Assembly (NCBI GenBank): GCA_037783415.1 | Contig: JAZGTN010000073.1 | Span: forward strand, 682,001-746,000 | From: Leptasterias polaris | Taxonomy: Eukaryota > Echinodermata > Asteroidea > Forcipulatida > Asteriidae | DNA: 64,000 nucleotides | Direction of reading: 5' to 3' | In this document: positions 11,410-22,190 of the stretch, one piece after another | How the letters are laid out: each line of letters begins with the position of its first letter | Position numbering within the stretch: the stretch's first letter is position 1 | Translations under genes and position numbers: made by a program | The notes under the pieces: generated by a model | The model's database searches: none | What the model saw: only the letters and a program-made list of their open reading frames with translations | What the model was told of the DNA's origin: nothing

Positions 11410-11760
11410 AGGGTGTGTACAACATTGGTAAGATTGAAAATATAAATGTTCACAGATTTTCACATAACTTGCATGGTATAAAGATGGTCATGGTGGAAAC
11501 TTCCCTTGAAATAGTTTTGCTTGAAATGCCATAGTTTTTAGGAAATGAGTAAGACAATAGTCTTTATCCTGCAGGGATAAAATTCGATGTTTGAAAAAAG
11601 TTAAAACATTATAATGGGTTTTCCCCACTGTTTTATCATGACTCCGAAGACCGATTGAGCTTAAACTTTCACAGGTTTGTTATTTCATGTAGGCCTATAT
11701 GTTAGGTTACATCAAGTGTGGATACAGGTCTTTGACAATTACCAATGTTGTACACACCCT
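11410..11760 (+). mobile_element. piggyBac-type MITE, family B, complete
   Basis: 351 bp, flanked by TTAA (11406-11409 and 11761-11764). The left end AGGGTGTGTACAACATTGG is the reverse complement of the right end CCAATGTTGTACACACCCT. Related copies occur at about 15433, 20780, 27600, 29552, 34104 and 54587. Confidence 0.85.
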
Positions 11761-11764
11761 TTAA

Positions 11765-13374
11765 ACAACTGACTTTAATAATAACTTGATTTACATAACT
11801 GTATTTAATATTGCATGAAAGCAATTATTTGTGTGACTTTATACAAAAATAAAAGTGTTATGGGTTTATTTGAATATTATGATCCAATTAGTGTATTCTC
11901 TTTGTTGTACTTACAAATGTAACTGTTGAAAGCGGAAGTTAGTTTTTGAGCACAAAGAGGATCCCTGTACAGGAAATATCACTCGATAATAAAACACCAA
12001 TTCTGTCAGTCGCCTCATCATGGTTACCAGCGCCTGAACCCGCCTACCAGCCAATCTGCCTCTTACTCCGTCCGCGAACCGCATTTTTGTGTCAATGTTG
12101 AAATTATTCAAATAGGCTACAAAAATTATATACCAACGAACCCGAACATTACGTACTTTTTGCTTTAAGAAGAACTGTTCAAAAATAAGGGGGGGGGGGG
12201 TGTTCCCTTGACTCCCCAAAACGGGCTGAAAAAGAAGACAATGCGCCAAAATGTTTGATTTAAAAACAATACGGAAAGGCATTATTTCACTTTCTATTAA
12301 TAACACGCGGGTTTTTGAGCAACCTTTTTGTTGTGTTATCTATTGGAAGTCAAGTAATTTGTAGGCCCTACTTAAAAATCATCCTCGTGTGCCAGCTCAG
12401 GTCCTCACTAGGCTCCTATCGAGGTCCACAGGGTTAACGGGTTGGCATATGTAGCCTATAGTCCTATATTCTGGACCTTTATTTCTGACCAGAGTTCGGG
12501 ATTGCCACCCAGTCGTTCCAGACACACGGGGATGTTTTTTTTTATTAGCGGGGGAAGTGTTAGCACCAATCATTCTGCCCACGAACATGACATATCTAAT
12601 GTTCTCTTCTTGCTTTGAAAGACAACTCGACATCAATTAGGAACCACTTACAGGATAGCGCCCTCCCACTGGTTCGGGACAACGCGGAAGTAACTCATAA
12701 AATCTCAACATTGGTTTTTGGAAAAGATTGAAATTTACTCCTATCCTCTTGCTTTCAAAAGTCTGCTGTAAAACCAGTTTTTAAATAACTCGTCAGATTG
12801 GGTGGTCAAGTTTTTGACTCGGGTGGGGGGGGGGGGGGGGGGGGAACGGTGGGAAAGAACTACGGGGAGACCAGAGTAGAGACCAAAGGGGGGACCAGAA
12901 TAATTATTTACCTTTCCTTTTGGGCTTGCCCTTTGTAGACCCTCACTGAACTAATTTAAGAGTACTAATTAATGTCTGTCCCTTAAATGTTGGGAAACTC
13001 AATGCCTTTTTGAGATATGTTGGACACCACAATACTATGATGACACTAATATAGGTGTGGGTAAATTTGTCTATAGGTCTATACACCTAAACCAAACAGT
13101 GCACATATAGTGGCCACCATACCTCAGAAGGACTATACGATACCAAAGGTATTGAAACGGTTGTTTACAATTTTGTCACAATGTCTCGAATAATTCTAAA
13201 AAAAAAAACCTATGTTCCTCGCATGAATTTCACATTTTACATAAGATATTATGACCCTGAGGCCTACAGAAGGGATTTTCTTTGCGTTTGCATTTTTGTT
13301 CTCGCGAGAAATTTTATAATGGGACACTTTGCGAATGTAGTCTCACGGTCTCATTTCCACTGGCGCTTTTGTTC
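11765..13374. other. Intergenic, no gene seen
   Basis: It holds G runs near 12190-12200 and 12826-12844. Minus-strand open frames at 11911-12306 and 12397-12636 show no domain, no splice support and ordinary composition. Confidence 0.45.
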
Positions 13375-13378
13375 TTAA

Positions 13379-13757
13379 AAGGGACACGTTGCCTTGGATC
13401 GGACGAGTTGGTCTATAAAAAGCGTTTGTAACCGTTCGTTATAAAATGCATATGGTTTAGAAAGATGTTTTAAAAGTAGAATACAATGATCTACACAAAT
13501 ATGCCTCGAAATTGCGTGGTTTTCCTTTTACATCGTCAACTAACACGATCGGCCATTTATGGGAGTCAAGTGACTCCCATAAATGGCCGACCGTGTTGTT
13601 CGCAAAGTAAAAGGAAAACCACGCAATTTCGAGGCATATTTGTGTGGATCATTGTATTCTACTTTTAAAACATCTTTCTAACCATATGCATTTTATAACA
13701 AACGGTTACAAACGCTTTTTATAGACCAACTCGTCCGATCCAAGGCAACGTGTCCCT
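13379..13757. mobile_element. Fold-back MITE, family C, near-perfect 379-bp palindrome
   Basis: Flanked by TTAA (13375-13378, 13758-13761). The two arms run from AGGGACACGTTGCCTTGGAT inward to a centre at about 13568-13569 ('gggagtcaagtgactccc'), with only scattered mismatches over ~185 bp each. The transcript or single strand would fold into one long hairpin. No protein is encoded. Confidence 0.88.
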
Positions 13758-14350
13758 TTAAATCTCAACCATTGTCAGTTTTGTTGTTCAAGTGCTCTGT
13801 ATTTTACTCGTTTCTTTTTACGTTTTTCATTTCGGATTATTCACCTCTTTCTTTGTTTTCTTTGAAAGAAGTATGAACATTTAGGTAAATTAACTATCAT
13901 TGCATTGTAATTGAATACAATTGTTCAAAGAAAATTTGTGAAAGTCAATCGAATATGCATACATTGTGTACATTTCATTTCGTTTATCAATTTCACATGA
14001 TAAGGATACAAAAGTTACAAAGATAAAAACAACCAGGAACTTAGAAACAAACTGACCAACAGTTAGGGCCTTAAAAAGATGTAGAATACCCCTGAAGGAT
14101 TTAAAAACGGCAAAATTGATTACTATCAGATTGATCTCCTGATGCTGCAATTTGAGAAACCGTATAGACAAACATTAAAACCGTTATATGTATAGATCAT
14201 GACTTTTAGAAGAAGAAAAAATATACAACTTTTACAAGACTGTTCAGTGTATAAAACATCAAATTACAATAAAGCACAACATTCACACTAAAAAATGGAA
14301 ATGCTGTCAAAATTATAATATAATTTTGACAGCAATATTATTGTTATATT

Positions 14351-14398
14351 ATAGTAGAAGCATACCCAGTCAGTTTCCCTTGTGGTTTATTACTTGAA
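14351..14398 (+). repeat. Tail fragment of tRNA-like element G
   Basis: 'acccagtcagtttcccttgt' then 'ggtttattacttga' matches the 3' tail of element G. It abuts the inverted-repeat element that follows. Confidence 0.65.
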
Positions 14399-14631
14399 GG
14401 CCGTTTACGAAACGGAGGCTCAGGCTTAGGCTTAGGCTTAAGAAACGTCGGCCATATTGAAGCCTTTGCGAATCCACCCCTTACCGAGGCTTCGTCGGGC
14501 TTCGTCAGGCTCCGCTTTGGGCCGAATTCCGAAGCCTCAAACACAAAGCCCAAGCCGGAGCCTCTGATTCGTATGAGGCCGACGTTTCTGAAGCCTAAGC
14601 CTGAGCCTGAGCCTCCGTTTCGTAAACGGCC
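14399..14631. mobile_element. Inverted-repeat element with ~55-bp arms
   Basis: The left arm begins GGCCGTTTACGAAACGGAGG and the right arm ends CCTCCGTTTCGTAAACGGCC. The arms contain short AGGCTT/AGGCTC repeats. A similar inverted element with different ends lies at 17871-18013. No ORF. Superfamily unknown. Confidence 0.7.
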
Positions 14632-15432
14632 ATATATAAGCACTGTGAGTTATTGGAGTAAACAGAGCAAGGTATTTGCATGGCAAGGATGCATTGCTTA
14701 ACGGTATGGTTTTAGGGATCTACCACCAGACTACCAGGGCTAATATAGTACTAAGTTTTCTAATATAAGTTTTCTAAGTGAGTTTGTGAATAATCACAGG
14801 AGCTCGTTGGAAACAAACATTAAAAGTCAATGTATTTCTTGATGTTGCAATAAAGAATTATTTACCTCAATATGACCATTGTGACTAAATGTTGGCCAAC
14901 ATTGAGGCTAAAAATAGCCATGGATCACAACTCTGTTTTGGGTATCACCACAGAGCAAAGGTATCAGCAAGCCTGTCGATCACCGTGTCTGACAGCATTC
15001 ACGCGTGGGCAGCGGCCCCCACGGCGATGTTTGCCAATCACGCCGAGAACCACACACTATTACTCAACACGTTGTTCTTCGATTGAAGGACGATCAAATA
15101 CGATCAGCATGTGACTTTACTGGGAATGCCTTTCTTCTTCTTCTTCTTCTTCTTCTTCGTCTTCTTCTTCTTCTTCTGCTTTTTCTTCTTCATGGATTCG
15201 AGAGGATACTTGGAACTCGCGTTGCCGATAACAATGGCTAATAACAATAATTCAAACATTTAATGAGGAACAATTTTAACATAATGACTAAAAAAAATTG
15301 TGTGACAAGTTGTGTTTAATGTCATCTGTCTCATAATTCAAGAAATTATGATTTAGCATTATTTTGGGAAGATCAGACTCGTTCCGTTCTCTAATAAAAA
15401 CTAAAAATAATAGATTTCTCGAAATGACAGTA
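14632..15432. repeat. Intergenic with (CTT)n microsatellite
   Basis: A CTT run with a few interruptions lies at about 15130-15186. An open frame at 14889-15086 has no recognisable domain. Nothing else is supported. Confidence 0.6.
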
Positions 15433-15778
15433 TTCAAAGGATGTGCACAACATCGGTAATAGTTCACGTATTTGCACATAACTTGCATTGGTAAAAAGGT
15501 GTAAAACGACAGAAAACGTCCTTTGAAATATTTTGCATGAAATGCTAGTTTTTGAGAAATATAATTAGTTTTGATCTCGTGAGTCCAATCCACAACTCGA
15601 TGTTTGAAAACAGTTAAAACATAATGATCTAGACCTAAGGGTTTTCCCTATTTTTTCACTAGGCCGACTCCGTTACAAATTGAGCATAATTATTACAGGT
15701 TTGTTATTTCATGTGGAGTGCTTCGGGCCACAAAAAGTTCGGATACACTGGTCTTCGATAATTACCAACATTGGTAAT
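15433..15778 (+). repeat. MITE, family B, degraded
   Basis: It begins 'aaaggatgtgcacaacatcgg' and ends 'gataattaccaacattgg', with the family interior ('ctcgatgtttgaaaacagtt'). The TTAA flanks are lost. The right end is followed by a short inverted copy of itself. Confidence 0.6.
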
Positions 15779-16243
15779 TATCGAGGACCAGTGTCTGGCT
15801 GTGAGGAGAAATTATTTCATTGTGACACTATTTGGACAATAGATAGGTTGCAGTATGACGTAAATCGGCCATCTTTACGGGCAGTTTGGAACACACAGTC
15901 ATGCGTTTCGCGTGAGAACGGCGTGCAACACGCGCACATTTCACAAAACTCACTGCGTGATTGGTCAGTGAACAACGCGGCTGCGTTAATAATTTGAGCG
16001 CTTGACGCGCCTGCATGCCAAAATGCGATTTGCCCGTAAAGATGGCGTCTACTGGGAACTATCTATACTCAGTGCACGGAAAAACCCAATACTTCAAATT
16101 AAAAACCTTCATTGTTTTTACCAATAGCAATCCTTTGAAGACAACGTAGGCCTACTCAATATTGTGTTGTGAGTGTATATTTTAGCCTATAAGTTTCTAT
16201 CCTCCAGCGAAATATGATTTATTTTATCATTAAGATTTCAATC

Positions 16244-16470
16244 AATCAATCTATAAGTCAACTAATAGAGCGCCAAAATCGAAAGTTTGCTCAAAGGCGC
16301 TGAGGCACAGTTGAATGGTTAGTAAGCCTGCTGGAACAGGTGAACTTTAAGGAGTGTCTTGAATGAGGTGAGTGAGCTGGCATTTCTGATCTGTACAGGA
16401 AGCTTATTCCACATTGTGGGGCCATATACAGAGAATGATCTCTCTGCAAAAGTTGAATAGTGAGTTCTTG
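16244..16470 (-). mobile_element. LINE ORF2 C-terminal fragment (CR1/Jockey-like)
   Basis: On the minus strand an open reading segment ending with TAA at 16319-16321 reads SFSVYGPTMWNKLPVQIRNA followed by SLTSFKTLLKVHLF. This WN-LP-IR ... FK-LK-HLF pattern is the usual end of ORF2 in CR1/Jockey-group non-LTR retrotransposons. The remainder is the 3' UTR with a 'gcgctctatta' tail. Strongly 5' truncated. Confidence 0.7.
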
Positions 16471-17036
16471 GCACAATAAAAAGGGAACAAGAGCCAGACG
16501 AACGAAGATGTCTTTATTGAGAATTCAATTTGAGCATGTCCGTCATAATAGATTGCAACTGATCAATAAACTTTTCTCGATAAATGCCATCCCTGTATTA
16601 CTATCAACTCATACCTATCTAAAAACGGTCAGCCGTGACCGAAACAATCTTAATATGGCCACAACTTTTTCCAAAAACCTCGTGGGAGGTAACAAGAATA
16701 TATATAAATGTAGCTCTATGTGTAAGCTTCATTATAGTAGTGTGTAATGTTAACCGGTTTATGAGAAGTAAACCAGTCATTTTAATAAAATAGCCTGAGC
16801 AAATGTTGCAAAATTGCCAAAAAGCGTCGAGTTGAAAGGGTTAATTAAAGGTATAGAGTCAACTTTGGTAACGACCCCGAAAAATGCTTGTAGATTTTAT
16901 CGGAAAGCCTCCTGGTTTGTCTTATTTACCCCGGTTGATTAGAAATCGATAAAAAATAATGTCAACAAATTTGAATCTGCAAAACTAACCTTTAGGCGAG
17001 TTTCTGAGTTTCAAAATAATGTGTGTCCGTTTGTGA
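16471..17036. other. Intergenic, partly an unclassified repeat
   Basis: From about 16848 ('ttaaaggtatagagtcaact') sequence resembling a diverged TTAA element begins; it is split by the SINE at 17037 and resumes after it. No gene seen. Confidence 0.4.
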
Positions 17037-17316
17037 ATGCTTCGTCCTTCGGATGTCCCGTGTGTTGTGTAATGCACGTAAAATAACCCAGTGCACTTAT
17101 CGTAAAGAGAAGGGTTCGCCCCGGTGTTCCTGGTTTGATTGACTGCCTATTGCGCCACAGCACCTTGTAAACCATTACATGGTGCTATGCAAAGGAATAG
17201 GTCTCAAACTTCAAAACGTAAACTCCACATACCTTGTAGGAAAAATACTGACCGCTTTGAGACACCCATCGGGAGTATAAAGCGCTATATAAGAACTGCG
17301 TATTATTATTTAGATG
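17037..17316 (+). repeat. SINE body, type 1, 5' truncated
   Basis: 'cccgtgtgttgtgtaatgca', 'gttcgccccggtgttcctgg', 'accattacatggtgctatg' and the tail 'aagcgctatataagaactgc' with (att)n match the full copies at 37905 and 61132. The tRNA head is missing. Confidence 0.85.
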
Positions 17317-17870
17317 CAGTTGGTAGCAACTGTCATCTTGCTAAATGCGGATGGATTCGAAATTCTTTATGAAAACACCGTGACAGTTTTTCGCTGTTTT
17401 TCTCAACAAGTATAGACACTGTGTTCAGCTAAAACTTTCACAGGTGACTTTAGCCTATACATCAGCATTACAAAGACAAAAACCAGTATTGCTGTAAGGC
17501 ACCCCCCCCCCCCATTTTGCACCCCCCCCCCCCCCCCATTTTCAAGGGTTCTTCCATAAAAGGTGCAGCCCTATTGATTTCACTAATGGGTATGTTTCTT
17601 CGCTACTCCGTCAACACCTCGCCCTCGCCAAGCCCGCTTCGATGAGTCCAGATAAAATGTGCGCCCGTAATCAAATGTTGTGAGAAGTTAGTCAAAACAA
17701 TCCTCTGCAACACCTCGCTGATTTCTATAACCATAGAGAAAGTCCTTTCTCTATGCTATAACCGAGTGACCCCAAGGTCACCCTACCCTGCCAGCAGTTC
17801 ACTTGACACCTCAAGTCAGTGACATTCATTAGTCTTTGTTCCAGACGACAGCCCAGCAAAGTACCAAGAA

Positions 17871-18013
17871 CCTTTCTCAAACCTCGGCTTGGGCTCCGTC
17901 TCCGGCTTGGGCTCCGTTAACTTTTTTTCGCTACAGCGTGTATTCGTACGCGGTGGTTCGATCATCAGACGGAGCCTGCTGGAGCCGGAGCCTAAGCCGA
18001 GGTTTGAGAAAGG
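17871..18013. mobile_element. Inverted-repeat element
   Basis: Ends CCTTTCTCAAACCTCGGCTT and its reverse complement, with GGCTCCG/CGGAGCC repeats inside. It resembles the element at 14399-14631 in having AGCC-rich arms. Confidence 0.65.
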
Positions 18014-18891
18014 CCCCAAGTTTGTAAGATTATCACAGGCTAGTGTGTCCCATTCGGTGAAATAACATAGGCCGGAGGAAGTTCAGCCAAAAGAGGGCGC
18101 TATCAGACGAAATTTCTACACGATTCGCCCAATAGGGCGGGGACATAATCCCTTGGACAGTGGCTTGTCCATACAACAAAGGGGTCTACTCGTAAAAATG
18201 TTTGATTCACAATGCTCCGGACTCAACATAAAGACAAATAACTACTGTCGACAAATTATATTTGAAGATGTTATATCAATGGGAGCCGATTTAAAAACAA
18301 ACATAGCCTATTTTCAAATTTAGTTTTTAAAAAATCATCAAAAAGTGCGACCCTCTCTCTATTGGGCTTGGACGACAACGAAAAACAAAACAAATTCTCC
18401 ATTGTACCTGTGTATTTACAGGTGAGAGTACCTGAATTGAAGATGGTTGGCCTACAAATAAAAAAGACCTGAGTGTCAGAGGGGGAGTGGGGCAAATGTC
18501 CCAGTTACTCTCTCCCCCCATCCCCAATTTTCATCCCCAACAATCAACTTAAAGCGAATCACAACCAACATTTACCAGAAAGTCTACTTTTATTTGACCC
18601 TTTCCAGCCCGTCTTTATACATACCACAAGTTATCACGTGACACATACCCCAACATGAAATGTTTGGAAAACATAACTTCAGTGTTTACAACAATACTTC
18701 AGATGGTTTGTCAATCAAGTTGTTTTTTATCAGTTCTGGCTGTCCACGATACACATGATACTTGGCTGACGGATAGTTTGTGGGGGATGTTTGCAAAAAC
18801 ATCTTTCTTATGTAACAATATATTCGTGTGTAAATACCTGGAATATCAATCCACGCGTGAACTCTACTTATTTTATTTTATCGTCAGTTAA

Positions 18892-19281
18892 AGGTGCTGC
18901 ATACGTTTGGTAATTGGAGCCTACTGATTGTGTTAATCCTATATAAATGTAGGTACATACAATAAAACTAACCTGTGAAAATTTCACTTCAAAAGGTGGT
19001 CGCGTTTTTGAGATATCACCGGAAAACCGCAGCGAATATTTCCATGCAGGAAGAATATTTCCCATAGGAATACACAGTCTGAGAAGCGTTTCTACAGAAG
19101 AAACGCTTCTCAGATTCAAATTTTGGGGAATAAAAAGTGATATATTTTTCCATAACCGTAGTACTTCGAAAATAAAAGTTTCCCAAAATTCATTATACTA
19201 CCCAAAGCTGCTGTACTTCTCACCAAGTAAGTTTTTATTGCCATTAATTTTCAGAGTCATTACCAAACGTGTACTGTGCCT
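18892..19281 (-). mobile_element. piggyBac-type MITE, family A copy 3
   Basis: Flanked by TTAA (18888-18891, 19282-19285), inverted relative to the copy at 8672. It includes the central palindrome around AGAAACGCTTCTCAGATT. Confidence 0.82.
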
Positions 19282-19285
19282 TTAA

Positions 19286-20775
19286 AGCAATGAATATACC
19301 TTGTTTTGCAGCTTATTTTAAAGAACATTTTGGGATGGGGAGGGACACAATGGTGACACAAGTTTTCATCAAATGTATCAAAATTGTATTTTTAACATGG
19401 CACCGTTTAAAGCCATGATGTGTATGCGAAAATGTTCATTGAATTTGCCTGTGTTGAACTTGAATACTGTGGAAAATCAACAAATATAAAAAACAAACGG
19501 TGAACAATAAATAGTTTAGCATTTTACATTTATACTGCCCTCTTTCTGTAGATTAAAAAAAGAAGTAATAAATGTCCACAATCTAAACAATGTAAAATGA
19601 CAACCGGCCCCAAAATTAAATTCACGTTCACATAATACATAATTGAAAAAAAAATAACAAGTTCATAGAGTTTAAACAGTCTATGATGATAATAAATGCA
19701 ATAATATAATCAAAAATATATTCATAAAATAAAACCATAGACGAAACCAAATTGGTCATCCAAGTCTTATGCGAGTTCGGAATCCAGAATAAAATGTTAT
19801 CACCCTTGACAACTCTTGCTGCTTGTTGAATTCATAACTACCCCCCCCCCCCACCCCACCCCCAATGCAGGGGTGAGAGTCACTGCTGACAAAAAAGTCT
19901 GAACCTAGAATCAAAATTTTAGGAGGTACTTTAAAAATGATGGCATGTCCACCTTTTGGTAACCCCTGGAGTTATAGATTCCAAGGAGCTTCTGGGAAGA
20001 GTATCCACATCTCAAGAGAAGTAGATCAAAGAGCAGGATTTCTTTCAATCTGAAGAAAATGACAGCGATTTTGTTCTCCAGGCAGACATTAAAAAAAATA
20101 AAAAATAAAAAATAATAATAATTGAATCACTTTAAAGTCTGCCATTTCTTAGCCATGACTGTGTTTTTAATACAAGCTTGATAATATGCATTGTTTTGTG
20201 GATTATTCCCTTTATGTGAACTTGGACAGAAGAAACCTCAAGTTGGCAACAGTCAATATCTGTCGTCATACATTGGTTTAATATCAGTGTCTATGAGCTA
20301 AACGTAAGAATCAGTTGTGGTTCATTAACTAGACATGCAAACAGGGGATAGATCTGGACTTGAACCCAAAACCTTGTGACTGCAAGACCTGCAGTCTATC
20401 CACGTCACTCGGAAACTTTCATTTCGACTTTGAAAGAGAAACCGGAGTTAAAATCCACTCTACAAAGAATCATTACTGAGAGACGACCACGATGTTCCCA
20501 AAGCAGGACGTTCTTCAAGTTCTGGTTCAAAAATTCACAAAAGACGATTGCTATATGATTGAACGTTTTGTGTTTCTTTAAATACTCGTCCAGTAACAAT
20601 GGCAAAAACCTGCGCAGCAGCACTTTGTAACCTTAATAGATGTTAATTTGTGCATCAGGGATAATGAATATAATTTTGTTTTTACCCAACACGATGTGTG
20701 TTAAGCACTGTATACACTTTGTAACCTTGCTAGGAAAGCATTTCTTTAACATGAATATGACAAACTATTACCAGC
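19286..20775. other. Intergenic with dispersed repeats, no gene seen
   Basis: 19865-20090 is a dispersed repeat ('gtctgaacctagaatcaaaa' ...) with a relative at 33050-33250. About 20340-20405 holds a tRNA-like minus-strand segment (TGCAGGTCTTGCAGTC anticodon arm, GGGTTCAAGTCC B box), probably a SINE head. Nothing else is supported. Confidence 0.5.
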
Positions 20776-20779
20776 TTAA

Positions 20780-21122
20780 AGCACATTCGTATCATTGGTA
20801 ATTGTCAAAGACCAGTATCCACACTTGATGTGATTCAACATATACAGAAACAAACCTGTGAAATTTCAAGCTCAATCGGTCATTGGAATCAGGTGAAAAA
20901 AGTGAGAAAAAACCTTTTTGTTTTCACCGTTTTCAAACATGGAGTTTTTGACTTGAGTTTGAGATCAAAACTAATTGTTTTACTCATTTTTCAGAAACTA
21001 TAGCATTTCAAGCACAAATATTTGAAAATGAGGTTCCCACCATGACCATCTTTATACCATGTAAGCTATGCGTGAATCTGTAAACGTTTATATTTTTACT
21101 CTTACCAATGTTACAAACGCCA
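20780..21122 (-). repeat. MITE, family B, inverted, right end degraded
   Basis: TTAA at 20776-20779, then 'tcattggtaattgtcaaaga' and the family interior in reverse ('catgaccatctttataccat'). The far TTAA is lost. Confidence 0.65.
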
Positions 21123-21225
21123 ATAATTTATTCATTTTCTTTTACAGAATATTATCTTTGTTTGACCCTACACCAATGTGTAGTGAGCACTGTAAAATCA
21201 GTGCTCCCCCCCCACCTCCCCTGAC

Positions 21226-21320
21226 CCCCGACCCGAGTCCTAATGAGAAACTATCCACAGGGATACTACTCGGGTGGGATTTGAACCCACAACCCCGGCA
21301 TTCTAGAGTACACGTCTTCA
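21226..21320 (-). repeat. tRNA-like SINE head fragment
   Basis: On the minus strand GGGTTCAAATCCCACCCGAG gives a perfect B-box-like T arm. No intact clover-leaf was found, so this is taken as a SINE relic and not a tRNA gene. Confidence 0.5.
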
Positions 21321-21730
21321 GAATAGTCATTTATATACTTTCCTAAATGACTACCTCCAAAATTATACCCAAAAGTGAGATTTGTGACTATACATTTAAA
21401 TTGAACTGGACATTACAAAGGGGAATAAATTCTACTGTTAGATAAATGTACTGTACAATAGCGTGACATTAATTATCTGCACTATTCCAACACACTCAAT
21501 AATTCTGGCTGGAGTGGTGGGAGACACCTTGTGTAAACAGCATGGAATGTCAAATGTCAGGAAGTCAATAATGTCAATGCAGTAGCTACCTCCTCCTACT
21601 CAGGCCTACTGCTACTTCTAGCTGCAAAGCTTGGCCTAACTTCGTCCGGAATTCAACCAGAACCTCCCATGTTGCCACGTTCACAGGTGATTCTTTAGAC
21701 AGAAACTGACATTTTCATGAGACCTGCAGC

Positions 21731-21872
21731 GGCCGATTTCACAAACAGCTAAGATTGATCTCAACTTCAAATCAATCTTAACTGCTACTAAGCAAAGTGT
21801 GATGCCACAATACAAATCACTATGGTAAGATTGCCAACATGAATCTTAGTGCTTTCAGGTATAAAGTTTGGC
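21731..21872 (+). repeat. MITE, family F ('atttcacaaa' ends)
   Basis: 'gatttcacaaacagctaaga', 'caatacaaatcactatggta' and 'gaatcttagtgctt' match copies at 27283, 38271 and 61102. Ends are imperfectly inverted. Confidence 0.65.
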
Positions 21873-21939
21873 CCTTGGAAAACAGTCGGAGCATTTTCTC
21901 AATTAAAATGGCTGACGTACATCTACACATGGTGTAGGC

Positions 21940-22190
21940 TTTCTTAGACTTTTCAGGCCTTTATTATTAACGATTTTTCTGATTTCTCCAAGGGCAAACA
22001 AACTCGGAAATCAGACTCAAGTAGGAAGAATACCATGCCTGTGCTTAGTGACACTGAGGCTGAAAGTCTTAGCCTAACAAATGTCAACTTCAAATCCAAA
22101 TCTCGACAGTTCCTGTCACATATAAAAAGTGGGAAGGGTAGGAATAGTGTCAGATATTTAATATCTAAAGGAGAAAAGTATGCCATTTGT
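21940..22190 (-). other. COPB2 3' UTR with poly(A) signal
   Basis: A minus-strand AATAAA lies at 21960-21965, about 226 bases after the COPB2 stop codon. No repeat intervenes, so this is the likely transcript end. Confidence 0.65.

Noticed and set aside
14889..15086. 65-codon plus-strand ORF with protein-like composition
   Set aside because: No recognisable family, no splice sites that fit, and it lies beside a microsatellite; kept only as a note.
15130..15186. Leu-rich ORF over the CTT run
   Set aside because: Microsatellite translation only.
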